From Gordonia spumicola (GTDB taxonomy: Bacteria > Actinomycetota > Actinomycetes > Mycobacteriales > Mycobacteriaceae), in contig NZ_BJOV01000002.1 in NCBI RefSeq assembly GCF_009932475.1, positions 248,001 to 312,000 on the forward strand: a stretch of DNA of 64,000 nucleotides, given 5' to 3'. This document shows positions 39,261-48,235 of the stretch, in pieces. How positions within the stretch are numbered: the stretch's first letter is position 1; the number at the start of each line of letters is the position of its first letter. Below the pieces are notes generated by a model. The model did no database searches. It was not told the origin of the DNA and saw only the letters and a list, made by a program, of their open reading frames with translations. The position numbers and the translations under genes were made by a program.

Positions 39261-40934
39261 TTACGCCGGACCGCTCGCCTTCACCATGCGTCGGGTGCCC
39301 GACCGGACCTTCCACGACTGGCCGCGGTACTGCCCGGTGCGGGGATCGGCGCGGTCGACGAGGAAGTACCAGTCCATCTGCGCGGCGGCCGGGGTGACGG
39401 TCATGACCGCGTAGCCGTGAGCGTCGGTGTCGACCCAGCGGATGTGGTGATTCAGCGTCTCCAGTGCCGTCGACGCCGCCCCGCCGACCGGCGAATGCTC
39501 CGGCAGCGACACCATGTCGTCCACGTTGTTCGAGGTCACCGAGGTCACGACGAACTCGGTGGCCGAGGTTCCCGCGCCGGGGTAGTTCGCGGGATTGCGC
39601 GGGACGTCGTTGGCGAACGACATGTGGATGTCGCCGGTGATGAACACGACGTTCTTCTTGCCCGCTCGGTCGATCGCGTCGAGCAGCGTCCGACGGTCCT
39701 TGGTGTAGCCGTCCCACTGGTCGCCGTTGAACGCGACACCGTTCTCGGGAACGCCGATGAGCGTCGTCAGCTCCTTGGTGCGCGCCGGGTCGAGCGGCGG
39801 GACGAGGATCGGCGCGATCATCACCGAGTTCCCGACGATCTGCCACGTCGCCGTCGACGTGGTGATGCCGCCCTTGACCCACTCCATCTGGCGACGACCC
39901 ATGATCGTGCGCTTGCGATCATCGGCCTCCGGCGAGAAGCGGCCTGCCTCCTTGTCGCGGTACGTCCGCAGATCGAGCATGTTCAGCTCGAGGAGCTTGC
40001 CGTAGGCGAGACGGCGGTAGATGTGGCGATTGTCGGCGCTGACCTGCGGTCGGACCGGCATCCACTCGTAGTACGCCCGGTCGGCGTGCGCCTTGCGCTG
40101 CGTCCACGACCCCTGCGAGGGTTTGTGGTTCTCGGCCCCGCCCTTCCACTGGTTGTCGGCCACCTCGTGGTCGTCCCACGTGACGATGAACGGGTGCTGC
40201 GCGTGGGCGGCCTGCAGGTCGCGGTCGGTCTTGTACTGACCGTGGCGGATCCGATAGTCCGACAGGGAGACGATGTCGTGCTTGGGTTCGTGCGTGCGGA
40301 CCGATCCGTGCTTGCCGCCGTACTCGCCCGGCGCGTACTCGTAGATGTAGTCGCCGAGGAAGACGACGGCGTCGAGGTCTGTGCGTGCGGCGAGGAAGCG
40401 GTAGGCGCCGAAGTATCCCGCCTCCCAGTTGGCACAGCTTGCGACTCCGAAGCGAACCTGCGCGACGTCCGCACCGGCCGCGGGCGCGGTCTTGGTCCGC
40501 CCGACCGGCGAGACCGCTCCCGCCGCGGGGCCGCCGGTCACGCGGAACCGGTACCAGTAGACGGCGGCCGGGCTCAGACCCGCCGCGTCGACCTTGACCG
40601 TGTGATCACGGGAGGCGTCGGTGCTCGTCGAACCGGACGCCACGATCCGGGAGAAGCCTCGGTCCGAGGCGATCTCCCATGTGAGGGTCGACGCGCCCCC
40701 TCGACCCGATCCGGGGGTCGCGTCGCTGGTAGGAGTCACGCGGGTCCACAGGATGACGCCGCCGGGCAGCGGGTCTCCGGAGGCGACGCCGTGACGGAAG
40801 GCTCCCGCGGCGCCTGCCGACGCGGGCGCGGGCGCGACCCCGGCCGCGAGGGGCAGTCCCACGGCGATGGCGCCCGCTCCCGCGGCTCCGATGAAGCCGC
40901 GGCGAGAGAAGGAAGTGGAAGCTGTGTCAGACAT
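39261..40934 (-). CDS. phoD: PhoD-family alkaline phosphatase, Tat-exported
   Basis: 557 residues. Tat signal SRRGFIGAAG at the start with Ala-rich h-region. The N-terminal FHYGVASGDPLPGG-like wall domain (FRHGVASGDPLPGGVILWTR) precedes the metallophosphatase with FGVASCANW, VFLGDYIYEY, VTWDDHEVADNQW and FITGDIHMSF, the metal ligands of PhoD. It releases phosphate from diesters or monoesters outside the membrane. Divergent from a second Tat-exported phosphoesterase. Confidence 0.9.
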   Translation of the reverse strand: MSDTASTSFSRRGFIGAAGAGAIAVGLPLAAGVAPAPASAGAAGAFRHGVASGDPLPGGVILWTRVTPTSDATPGSGRGGASTLTWEIASDRGFSRIVASGSTSTDASRDHTVKVDAAGLSPAAVYWYRFRVTGGPAAGAVSPVGRTKTAPAAGADVAQVRFGVASCANWEAGYFGAYRFLAARTDLDAVVFLGDYIYEYAPGEYGGKHGSVRTHEPKHDIVSLSDYRIRHGQYKTDRDLQAAHAQHPFIVTWDDHEVADNQWKGGAENHKPSQGSWTQRKAHADRAYYEWMPVRPQVSADNRHIYRRLAYGKLLELNMLDLRTYRDKEAGRFSPEADDRKRTIMGRRQMEWVKGGITTSTATWQIVGNSVMIAPILVPPLDPARTKELTTLIGVPENGVAFNGDQWDGYTKDRRTLLDAIDRAGKKNVVFITGDIHMSFANDVPRNPANYPGAGTSATEFVVTSVTSNNVDDMVSLPEHSPVGGAASTALETLNHHIRWVDTDAHGYAVMTVTPAAAQMDWYFLVDRADPRTGQYRGQSWKVRSGTRRMVKASGPA

Positions 40935-41051
40935 ACCGGGGACCTTCCCACAGCCGGATGACCCGATGGTGAACGCATCCGTAACTACGGATCGTCGTAG
41001 GTATGCCCGACGGTCATGTGCCGTTCATCGATTCATGGGAAAGTGGATCGC

Positions 41052-42113
41052 ATGATCGAGAACAGCCCCGAATCGGTCGGACCCGACCGTCGCACATTCC
41101 TCGCCGGAGCCGCAGTCGTCGCAGGCGCGGCCACCGTCGCCGCCACGGGCGTCGGCGCACCCACCGCGTCCGCCGCGGGCCGCTTCCCGTTGCCCCGGAA
41201 GTCCGACGCCCTGCGCGTGCTCGTCACGGGCGACGCAGGCACCGGAGAGAAGCCGCAGTTCGCGGTCACCGCCGCGGCCCGCAAGCTGCACGCCGCACGG
41301 TCGTTCGACGTCGCGGTCGGTCTCGGCGACAACATCTACGAGTCCGGTCCGAAGGGGCCGGACGATCATCAATTCCAGACGAAGTTCGAAAAGCCCAACG
41401 CGGGCCTGGACTTCCCGTGGCTGATGACGCTCGGCAACCATGACAACACCGCGGTCTTCCCCGGTGACGGCGGCTGGCTGCTCCGCGGCGACGCTGAGGT
41501 GAAGTACCACAATCGGTCGCGCCGCTGGTACATGCCGTCGCGCTACTACTCCGTGTCGCTCGGGGTCGCCGACTTCTTCATCGTCGACCTCAATCCGCTC
41601 GCTGCGTATATTCCCCCGGTGTTCTCGCCGGAATGGGAGCCAGGTGGTCACTACATGACGCGCCAGGCGCGCTGGCTCGACAAGGCACTCGCGGCGTCGA
41701 AGGCTCCGTGGAAGATCGTCTGCACCCATCACCCGTACGCGAACAACGGGCCGCACGGTCCGGCTGGCGACTTCGACGGACTCCCCGCGCCGCTGAACGG
41801 CCAGGCTGCGAAGGATTTCATCGAACGCCACATCGCGGGCAAAGCGCAGTTCCTGTTCTCCGGCCACGACCACAGCCAGCAGATCCTCGAGAACGTCTCG
41901 GGTCTGAAGGGGACGCGTCAGATCGTGTCGGGCGCGGCGGCCAAGGTGGTCAACAAGTCGTCGTCGAAGCAGTTCCGCGCCAAGTACGAGAACTACAAGG
42001 ACCGCGGCTTCATGACGCTCGACGTCACGCCGACGAGCCTGCGACTCACCGCGTACGAGGTTCCGGTCTCGGGTTCGGCCCGGGCCGCGTACTCCACCAC
42101 GTACCGACGCTGA
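41052..42113 (+). CDS. Tat-exported metallophosphoesterase
   Basis: 353 residues from ATG 41052. Tat motif DRRTFLAG. Calcineurin-type motifs in order: VTGDAG, VGLGDNIYESG, TLGNHDN, CTHHPYANNG, FSGHDHSQQ. Purple-acid-phosphatase-like. Divergent from phoD, so both may respond to phosphate; repeats of TCAT at 41014, 41025 and 41033 hint at a PHO-box-like site but are weak. Confidence 0.85.
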   Translation: MIENSPESVGPDRRTFLAGAAVVAGAATVAATGVGAPTASAAGRFPLPRKSDALRVLVTGDAGTGEKPQFAVTAAARKLHAARSFDVAVGLGDNIYESGPKGPDDHQFQTKFEKPNAGLDFPWLMTLGNHDNTAVFPGDGGWLLRGDAEVKYHNRSRRWYMPSRYYSVSLGVADFFIVDLNPLAAYIPPVFSPEWEPGGHYMTRQARWLDKALAASKAPWKIVCTHHPYANNGPHGPAGDFDGLPAPLNGQAAKDFIERHIAGKAQFLFSGHDHSQQILENVSGLKGTRQIVSGAAAKVVNKSSSKQFRAKYENYKDRGFMTLDVTPTSLRLTAYEVPVSGSARAAYSTTYRR

Positions 42114-42699
42114 GCGAGATACCCCACACGATCAGCCACACGCTCATCGATCCCACTTGGATTCGCTGAGCCAGGCCGAGCAGGTAATCGCCCTGGAGAC
42201 GGTCCGACCCGAGCATCCAACCGGTCGCGACCGTCACCAGGGCGAACACCGCCGCGCCGGATGTCTTCAAGATCGGCCAGCTGCCCTCGCGGTACGCCGA
42301 CCAGGTCGCCGCGATCATCGTGACGAACAAGGAGAAGACGGCGATCGCGCTCGTCGCGGCGTGGACGAGCGGCGCCGTTCCCATCGGGGACAGTGCGTCG
42401 GCGACGGTCGCGACGCCGAAGACCCCGACGGCCGCGACAGCGGTCCTGGCTCCGACTCCCCGAAGCCCGAGCGTCACCAGGATCAACGCCGCCGCCACCG
42501 CGGCGCCACCGGCGACGATGTCCCCGTACTCGTAGACGCGATGACAGGGGACGTCGGGCTCCTCGAGTTCGGAGAGGAACGAACGGAACCGGTCGCGGCC
42601 GGTCGGGACGATGAAGTCGAAGACCCATGACGAGTAGGCGACGCCCGCGATCACGAGCGCAGCGGTCGCCGCTGCTCCCCGCATCCTCTCTCCCCACAC
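42046..42699 (-). CDS. DUF998-family integral membrane protein
   Basis: 217 residues from GTG 42699, which follows a TACCGT box by 7 nt (leaderless). Six hydrophobic spans with EYGDIVAGGAAVAAALILVT and a charged loop EEPDVPCHRVYEYGD. DUF998 proteins have no settled function. The 3' end overlaps the phosphoesterase gene by 68 bp in convergent orientation. Confidence 0.65.
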   Translation of the reverse strand: MWGERMRGAAATAALVIAGVAYSSWVFDFIVPTGRDRFRSFLSELEEPDVPCHRVYEYGDIVAGGAAVAAALILVTLGLRGVGARTAVAAVGVFGVATVADALSPMGTAPLVHAATSAIAVFSLFVTMIAATWSAYREGSWPILKTSGAAVFALVTVATGWMLGSDRLQGDYLLGLAQRIQVGSMSVWLIVWGISLSVGTWWSTRPGPNPRPEPRTR

Positions 42700-42823
42700 C
42701 CGGCTCACGGTACGCCCGCACGCCACCGGCCTCGTCGCCGCGCTCGGAGTCCAATCAGTCAACAGAAACCGTTTCATCACCCGATGGCAAGATTGCGGTG
42801 AGTCGTTGCTACCGTCAACGCCC

Positions 42824-44110
42824 ATGAGTGACCGCACCCTGACCGACGTCCTCGTCCTCGGCAGCAATCGGATCCCGTTCGCACGGTCGAACGGGGCGTA
42901 CCTCGGCGAGACGAACCAGTCGATGCTCACCGCCGCGCTCGGCGGACTGATCGACCGCTACGACCTCGCGGGTCAACGCCTCGGCGAGGTGGCGGGCGGC
43001 GCCGTCGTGAAGCTCGCGCGCGACCACAGCCTCACGAGGGAAGCGCTCATGGACTCCTCGCTCTCACGCATGACGCCGACGGTCGACGTGCAGCAGCAGT
43101 GCGCGACCGGCGGACAGGCGATCGTTCACATCGCCAACAAGATCGCGTGCGGCCAGATCGAGTCGGGCGTCGCCTGTGGCGCGGACACGACGTCCGACCC
43201 GCCGATCGGCTTCGGCCCGCGACTGCGGAATCGTCTCGTCAAGGTGAACGCGGCACGCTCCCTCGGCGACCGGCTTCGCGAAGCAGCTCAGATCCCCCTG
43301 TCGATCGACTTCGACATCCCCAGCCCGTCCGAACGACGTACGCACCTCGTTCCCGGTGCGGCCCAGGCGATCACCGGCGCGGCGTGGAACATCGGACGTC
43401 AGGAGCAGGACGAGATCGCGCTGGCTTCCCACGAGAATCTCGCCGCCGCCTACGACGACGGATTCTTCGACGACCTCGTCACCCCGTTCGCGGGCCTCGC
43501 ACAGGACGACAACATGAGGCGTGGACTCACCGCCGAACGCCTCGCCGGACTGTCACCGTGCTTCGGCGGCGCCGACGGCACCATGACGGCGGCCAACTCC
43601 ACCACCCTGACCGACGGAGCGTCGAGCGTCCTCCTCGGCAGTCCGGCATGGGCGGCCGAGCGCGGGCTGACACCGCTGGCCCGCATCGTCGACGCCCAGA
43701 GCTGGGCCGTCGACTATGTGGACGGCGACCCGAAGTCGGAGGGCGTGCTGATGGCTCCGGTGTACGCGGTGGACGAGCTGCTGCGCCGCAACGATCTGGC
43801 CTTGCAGGACTTCGACTTCTACGAGATCCATGAGGCGTTCGCGTCACAGGTGTGCTCCACGCTCGCCGCGTGGGCCGACGACGACTTCTGCCGCGAGCAT
43901 CTCGGCCATGCGACGCTCGGCGAGATCGACCGGTCGAAGCTGAACGTCCACGGCGGCTCCCCCGCGACAGGTCACCCGTTCGGCGCGACGGGCGGCCGCA
44001 TTGTCGGCACCCTCGCCAAGCTCATCTCACAGAAGCCAGGCTCCCGAGGTCTCGTCTCGATCTGCGCGGGCAGCGGGATGTCCGTCGCACTGATCCTCGA
44101 GTCTGTCTAG
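42824..44110 (+). CDS. Thiolase (acetyl-CoA acetyltransferase, FadI-like)
   Basis: 428 residues from ATG 42824, leaderless start (TACCGT 42810-42815, 8 nt). Nucleophilic Cys93 in VQQQCATGG, His in YEIHEAFASQ, HPFGATGGR and the second Cys in CAGSGMS. It catalyses thiolytic cleavage or condensation of acyl-CoA. No fatty-acid oxidation partner lies beside it. Confidence 0.88.
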   Translation: MSDRTLTDVLVLGSNRIPFARSNGAYLGETNQSMLTAALGGLIDRYDLAGQRLGEVAGGAVVKLARDHSLTREALMDSSLSRMTPTVDVQQQCATGGQAIVHIANKIACGQIESGVACGADTTSDPPIGFGPRLRNRLVKVNAARSLGDRLREAAQIPLSIDFDIPSPSERRTHLVPGAAQAITGAAWNIGRQEQDEIALASHENLAAAYDDGFFDDLVTPFAGLAQDDNMRRGLTAERLAGLSPCFGGADGTMTAANSTTLTDGASSVLLGSPAWAAERGLTPLARIVDAQSWAVDYVDGDPKSEGVLMAPVYAVDELLRRNDLALQDFDFYEIHEAFASQVCSTLAAWADDDFCREHLGHATLGEIDRSKLNVHGGSPATGHPFGATGGRIVGTLAKLISQKPGSRGLVSICAGSGMSVALILESV

Positions 44111-44209
44111 TGTCCCGAACCTGAAGTTCGTTGCATAGATGACTACGTCAGCATGCTCAACCACCATTGGATTATGAATACTCGTGCAATGGTCTTGCAG
44201 TTCGGGACA
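44111..44209. mobile_element. MITE-like 99-bp element with terminal inverted repeats
   Basis: Ends TGTCCCGAAC and GTTCGGGACA are perfect complements, and over 25 bp the two ends match at 18 positions, continuing to TTGCA on both sides. The middle is AT-richer than the surroundings (ATTGGATTATGAATAC). It starts exactly after the thiolase stop. No target duplication is obvious, so a convergent-gene terminator is the alternative. Confidence 0.45.
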
Positions 44210-44213
44210 CCGG

Positions 44214-44843
44214 TCAGCTCATCGCGATCAGGCCGCCACCGAGCCCGACCATGACGACGGCGATGATCGAGTCGAGCACCCGCCACGCACGGACGGAGGA
44301 GAACATCGGCGCCATCTTCTTGGCGCCGAATCCGAGGGCGAGGAACCAGACGATGCTGGCGATGCACGCGCCCACGGTGAACGCCCATTTGGCGTCGGCG
44401 TGGCTGTTCGCGATGGAGCCGAGCGTGAGCACGGTGTCGAGGTACGTGTGCGGGTTCAGCCAGGTCAGAGCCAGCGCCGTGCCGAGCGCCACCCACAGTC
44501 CGCGCGTGCGGCCGGGGTCGTCGTTGGTCGTCGAGGTCGGCGTCGGACGCCATGCTCGGCGGGCGGCGAACACTCCGAGCAGCATCAGGTACACACCGCC
44601 GATCACCTTGGCGATGCTGACGACCTCCGGATGCGAGGCGACGACGGCGCCGAGTCCGACCGTGCCCGCGCTGATGAGGACGATGTCGGACACGACGCAC
44701 ACGGCGATCACCGGAAGCACATACGAGCCGCTGATCCCTTGTCGGATCACGTACACGTTCTGAGGTCCGATCGCGATGATGAGGCCCGCTCCGGTGAGAA
44801 GGCCGGCGAGCGCGGCGAGCAGGAAAGTCGTGGTCACGTACAT
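44214..44843 (-). CDS. LysE/ArgO-family amino acid exporter
   Basis: 209 residues from ATG 44843 (ATG 44867 also possible). Family motif GLIIAIGPQNVYVIRQGI, then ALTWLNPHTYLDTVLTLGSI; six spans. Exports basic amino acids such as lysine or arginine. Divergent from a LysR regulator of the LysG/ArgP type with a LysR box between them. Confidence 0.88.
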   Translation of the reverse strand: MYVTTTFLLAALAGLLTGAGLIIAIGPQNVYVIRQGISGSYVLPVIAVCVVSDIVLISAGTVGLGAVVASHPEVVSIAKVIGGVYLMLLGVFAARRAWRPTPTSTTNDDPGRTRGLWVALGTALALTWLNPHTYLDTVLTLGSIANSHADAKWAFTVGACIASIVWFLALGFGAKKMAPMFSSVRAWRVLDSIIAVVMVGLGGGLIAMS

Positions 44844-44877
44844 CGACGTTAGGAACCGCACGATCATTAGTCCATCA

Positions 44878-44906
44878 ACTGATTCTTAGGAAAGATTAGA
44901 ATCAGT
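44878..44906. promoter_or_regulatory. LysR-type regulator box
   Basis: ACTGATTCT (44878-44886), 11 bp, AGAATCAGT (44898-44906): perfect 9-bp arms with the T-N11-A spacing of LysR sites, centred in the divergent lysE-lysG-like promoter region. Confidence 0.75.
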
Positions 44907-44922
44907 AACTGTGATTTCTGGC

Positions 44923-45873
44923 ATGGACGTCTCCGCAGAAGGCCTCGTCACCCTCAGCGCGGTACTACGCGAGGGAACGTTCGAGGCGGCCGCCGCATCG
45001 CTGCACGTCACACCGTCGGCCGTGAGTCAGCGGATCAAAGCGCTGGAGCAGTCGGTCGGCCGAGTCCTCGTCAGACGTGTCAAACCGGTGACCGCGACGC
45101 CCGACGGCGAGGTGCTCGCAAGGCTCGGTGAGCAGTGGTCCCTGCTGGTCGCCGAGGCGCAGGGCGAGTTGACGGGGATCGCGCACGAGCCCGACGTCGA
45201 CCCCCGCCTGCTGCCCCGCGTGACGATCGCCGTCGCGTGCAACGCCGACTCGCTCGCCACCTGGTTCCTGCCGGTGGTCGCCGAGTTCCACGGCGCGCAC
45301 CCCGTGTCGATCGACCTGCACCGCGACGACGAGAGCGTCACGACGGCCATGCTTCGGGCCGGCGACGTGGTCGGCGCGGTGACGTCGGAGCCGACGGTGG
45401 TACGCGGCTGCAAGACCGTCGAGTTGGGCTCGCTGCGGTACTTCCCCGTCGCGTCACCCGAGTTCATCGATCGGTGGCTGCCGAACGGCGTCCGCGCTCG
45501 CGACATGCGGCACGCGCCGATGGTGATGTTCGACCGCAAGGACCACCTGCAGATCAAGGCACTCAAACACCTCGTGTCCGAGCCGATCTCGCCGCCGGTC
45601 AACTACATCCCGGCGGCCTCGGAGTACCGCCGCGCCATCCAGGCAGGCATCGGCTGGGGCGCGGTCCCCGAGGTGGAGATCGACGACGAGCAGATCGGTC
45701 GCAGACTGGTTCCGCTGTCACGCAAGCCGATCGACGTGCCACTGTTCTGGCAGCACTGGAAACTGCGCTCGCCACTGGTCACGGCCCTCACCGAACTCGT
45801 CGTCGACCACGCGGCCCGGAACCTCGTCCCGCCCAGGCGCGGTCTCGCCCCGGTTCCCTCCGGCGGCCGCTGA
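44923..45873 (+). CDS. LysR-family regulator (LysG/ArgP-like)
   Basis: 316 residues from ATG 44923; a GTG at 44911 is in frame. HTH at 1-60 (LVTLSAVLREGTFEAAAASL then HVTPSAVSQRIKALEQSVG), followed by the LysR effector domain (ATWFLPVVAEFHGAHPVSID, YIPAASEYRRAIQAGIGWGA). In relatives it activates the exporter when lysine or arginine accumulates. Confidence 0.88.
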   Translation: MDVSAEGLVTLSAVLREGTFEAAAASLHVTPSAVSQRIKALEQSVGRVLVRRVKPVTATPDGEVLARLGEQWSLLVAEAQGELTGIAHEPDVDPRLLPRVTIAVACNADSLATWFLPVVAEFHGAHPVSIDLHRDDESVTTAMLRAGDVVGAVTSEPTVVRGCKTVELGSLRYFPVASPEFIDRWLPNGVRARDMRHAPMVMFDRKDHLQIKALKHLVSEPISPPVNYIPAASEYRRAIQAGIGWGAVPEVEIDDEQIGRRLVPLSRKPIDVPLFWQHWKLRSPLVTALTELVVDHAARNLVPPRRGLAPVPSGGR

Positions 45874-45918
45874 CCGCGCCGGGCGCCTCGCACGATTGCG
45901 ACCCTCCCCGGCGGTCCG

Positions 45919-46101
45919 TCAGCGGAACAGCCTCCCGAGGAAGCTGCCCCGCGCGGACTTCGCCGCGGCCTTCTCTGCGGCGGAGTGTCCGCCCGCGCAC
46001 CACTGCGTGGCGGGCACCGATGCCTTGACCTGTGCGACGTGGCTGCCGCAGCCCGACCACGTGGTCTTTCCACACGTCGTGCACTTCACCGCATGACACA
46101 T
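45919..46101 (-). CDS. Small conserved zinc-binding protein
   Basis: 60 residues from ATG 46101. MCHAVKCTTCGKTTWSGCGS then HVAQVKASVPATQWCAGG is a widely conserved short protein in actinobacteria with CxxC and further Cys/His ligands. Function unknown. It has a basic tail (KSARGSFLGRLFR). Confidence 0.7.
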   Translation of the reverse strand: MCHAVKCTTCGKTTWSGCGSHVAQVKASVPATQWCAGGHSAAEKAAAKSARGSFLGRLFR

Positions 46102-46120
46102 TCGTGTATCTCCTGATGGG

Positions 46121-46501
46121 TCAGGCGGGCGCTTCGCCCGCATCGATGGCTTCAACGAATTCGCAGAACGCCTCGAAGGCGCGCGCACCGTGCACAGTGG
46201 CGGGCCCACCGTGCATCAGGAAGGTGACGCCGATCGCTTCGGCAGCCTCCTGCGGCGTGGCACCCGCGCGTGCCGCCGCCTGACCGTGGGACGCGACGCA
46301 GCCGTCACAACCCTCGACGACGCCGATGGCGAGTGCCACCAACTCCTTCGTCTTGCGGTCGAGTGCACCGTCGGCGAATGCAGCCTTCGAGAGCGCGCCC
46401 CACCCCTGGTAGACGTCGGGAATCGCCCGACGCAGCTCTCGGTGCAACGGTGCCAGGTCACGCAGCACCTGCTTGCCATGCGGCGAATCATGATCGTTCA
46501 T
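46121..46501 (-). CDS. Carboxymuconolactone decarboxylase / AhpD-like protein
   Basis: 126 residues. KTKELVALAIGVVEGCDGCV ASHGQAAARAGAT contains the CxxC and His of the AhpD-like redox site; TPQEAAEAIGVTFLMHGGPA follows. Likely a small thiol peroxidase-type or related enzyme. Two CsoR-type operators lie just upstream, pointing to control by copper, persulfide or aldehyde stress. Confidence 0.82.
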   Translation of the reverse strand: MNDHDSPHGKQVLRDLAPLHRELRRAIPDVYQGWGALSKAAFADGALDRKTKELVALAIGVVEGCDGCVASHGQAAARAGATPQEAAEAIGVTFLMHGGPATVHGARAFEAFCEFVEAIDAGEAPA

Positions 46502-46519
46502 GTCGTCTCCTTCCGACCA

Positions 46520-46569
46520 TATCCCCCTAGGGGGTTAATTCGAACCTACCATATCCCCCACGGGGGTTA
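46520..46569. promoter_or_regulatory. Two CsoR-family operators
   Basis: TATCCCCCTAGGGGGTTA (46520-46537) and TATCCCCCACGGGGGTTA (46552-46569), start to start 32 bp or three helical turns. They match the TACCCCC..GGGGGTA sites of actinobacterial CsoR-family repressors. No csoR-like gene lies in the window. Confidence 0.7.
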
Positions 46570-46630
46570 GGTGAACAACGGTCCCGGCTGCACCGGCCGG
46601 GCACGGCGGCGTTCGCGCTATTCTCCGAAT

Positions 46631-48235
46631 GTGAAACTGCGCGTCGTGTCGTTGCTCGCTGTCGCCGCCGCCGTGATCGGCCTGTCCGTCCCGACGACAG
46701 CGCATGCGGGACCGGCGTCGTGCGTGCCCTTCGGGACGGCGCAACTGCCGCCGGGCGCCCCCGCGACGGGCAGCCGGGCAGGCTTGGAAACGTTCCCGCG
46801 ATACACGGGCTCGCGGGCGCCACAGCGAGTGGAGCTGCGGACGGAGACCGCGCAGTTCAATCTGCACTGGGAGTTCGCGCTCGTGGGCCACCGGCTGATC
46901 GCACGGCCCCGGTCGACGACGCAGTGGCGCGCGGTCCCGCTGCCGTCGTGCCTGTCCGACCGTCTCGTCGCCATCTCGCTCGACGACGACGAACTCGTCG
47001 GCATCGACGCCCAGGGCTGGATCTACACGATGGACAACGTGAATCAGTCTCCGCGCCTGTGGAATTGGACGTCGGCGTGGGGCGCGATGCTGTGGACTGC
47101 ACCGGGCCGCACGCTGCCGGGTCGGAAGACGGGAGGATGGGCGCTGTCGGTCACGTCACCGTCCGACAACCGCGTGTACCAGGACATCGCGGGCCGGGTG
47201 CATCCGAGCGGCCAGGCCAAGATGACGATGATCCCGTCGTTGACCGGCGACGGCAGCCGCATCACCTACGCCGACCCGTGGCTCCCCAACGACGACAGTT
47301 ACGAAGTCGGCGGACCGCTCGGCGGACGCTTCCGGTCCACATCGTTGTCGGCGGCCGCGTCGACGATGTTCGTGATGAACAAGTACGGCGACATGTTCAC
47401 CCGCACATTCGACTTCGATTCGTCCGGCTCCGACTCCGTCTTCTTCCGCTACAGCTGGGAGTCGCAGCGGGGCAAGCCGAGCGCCACCGACCTCACGACC
47501 GAGACGTGGGACCGCTCGACGGCCGCCGTCCAGCTCCCCGCTCCCGACTGGGCGCGCCAGCCCAAGATCCCCGGCCGGATCACGTCGACGATCACCGTCG
47601 TCGCGACCGGGCCGGGCGTGGAGAAGAGGGAACTGCGCGTCGCGGGCGCCCGGGCCGGGGCGGTGGGATTCTGGCACAAGGCACTGCACGCGACGGCCTG
47701 GTCGTTCACCGCGACCGGCGGCCCGCTGCCCGGAAGACCGCTGCAGAACTCGCCGTCCGACCGATCGTCGGAGACTCTCGCCGACCCGGTCCCGTGGAAC
47801 CTCTCGGCCTCACTGCCGTCGCGGAAGGCCGTGGTCGACGGGCAGACGCTCATCGACATCGGACTGCCCTACAGCGTCGTCGACCCGCGACTGCTCGACC
47901 GGGTCGGTCTGACGGCGCCGCGTTCGGGTTATCGACTGCAGGTGACCGCGTTCGATCCCGCCGTCACCACCCGCCCCGCGGTGGTCGTGACCCCGACCGG
48001 CGCCCGGATCCCGGTGCTCCTGCACACCGCGGACGGCATGCGGATGACGCCGAGCCGACCTGGACTGACGTCCACCCCACGCCATCTCGTCGGAGCCGTC
48101 GCACTCGACGACGCGACATTCGCGAGACGGGCGTCAGACACGGCGATCGCGGCGTTCGTGCGCGACTGGATGCGAGGCGAGGCCATCGCCCCGATCACCC
48201 TCAGCGCCACCACGACGAGCCTGGTGATCCGATGA
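46631..48235 (+). CDS. Large secreted protein of unknown function
   Basis: 534 residues from GTG 46631, which follows a TATTCT box by 6 nt (leaderless). Signal peptide VVSLLAVAAAVIGLSVPTTA HAG. The mature part is beta-rich with repeated W/Y-containing strands (LVGIDAQGWIYTMDNVNQSP, TMFVMNKYGDMFTRTFDFDS), reminiscent of a beta-propeller or Tectonin-like fold. No family recognised. Overlaps the hydrolase gene by ATGA. Confidence 0.7.
   Translation: MKLRVVSLLAVAAAVIGLSVPTTAHAGPASCVPFGTAQLPPGAPATGSRAGLETFPRYTGSRAPQRVELRTETAQFNLHWEFALVGHRLIARPRSTTQWRAVPLPSCLSDRLVAISLDDDELVGIDAQGWIYTMDNVNQSPRLWNWTSAWGAMLWTAPGRTLPGRKTGGWALSVTSPSDNRVYQDIAGRVHPSGQAKMTMIPSLTGDGSRITYADPWLPNDDSYEVGGPLGGRFRSTSLSAAASTMFVMNKYGDMFTRTFDFDSSGSDSVFFRYSWESQRGKPSATDLTTETWDRSTAAVQLPAPDWARQPKIPGRITSTITVVATGPGVEKRELRVAGARAGAVGFWHKALHATAWSFTATGGPLPGRPLQNSPSDRSSETLADPVPWNLSASLPSRKAVVDGQTLIDIGLPYSVVDPRLLDRVGLTAPRSGYRLQVTAFDPAVTTRPAVVVTPTGARIPVLLHTADGMRMTPSRPGLTSTPRHLVGAVALDDATFARRASDTAIAAFVRDWMRGEAIAPITLSATTTSLVIR

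Noticed and set aside
41012..41036. PHO box between the two phosphatase genes
   Set aside because: TCAT repeats are spaced 11 and 8 bp and match the GTTCA consensus poorly; too weak to call.
46720..48231. Upstream extension of the alpha/beta hydrolase frame
   Set aside because: It is out of frame with the secreted-protein gene; the hydrolase starts by ATGA overlap at 48232.
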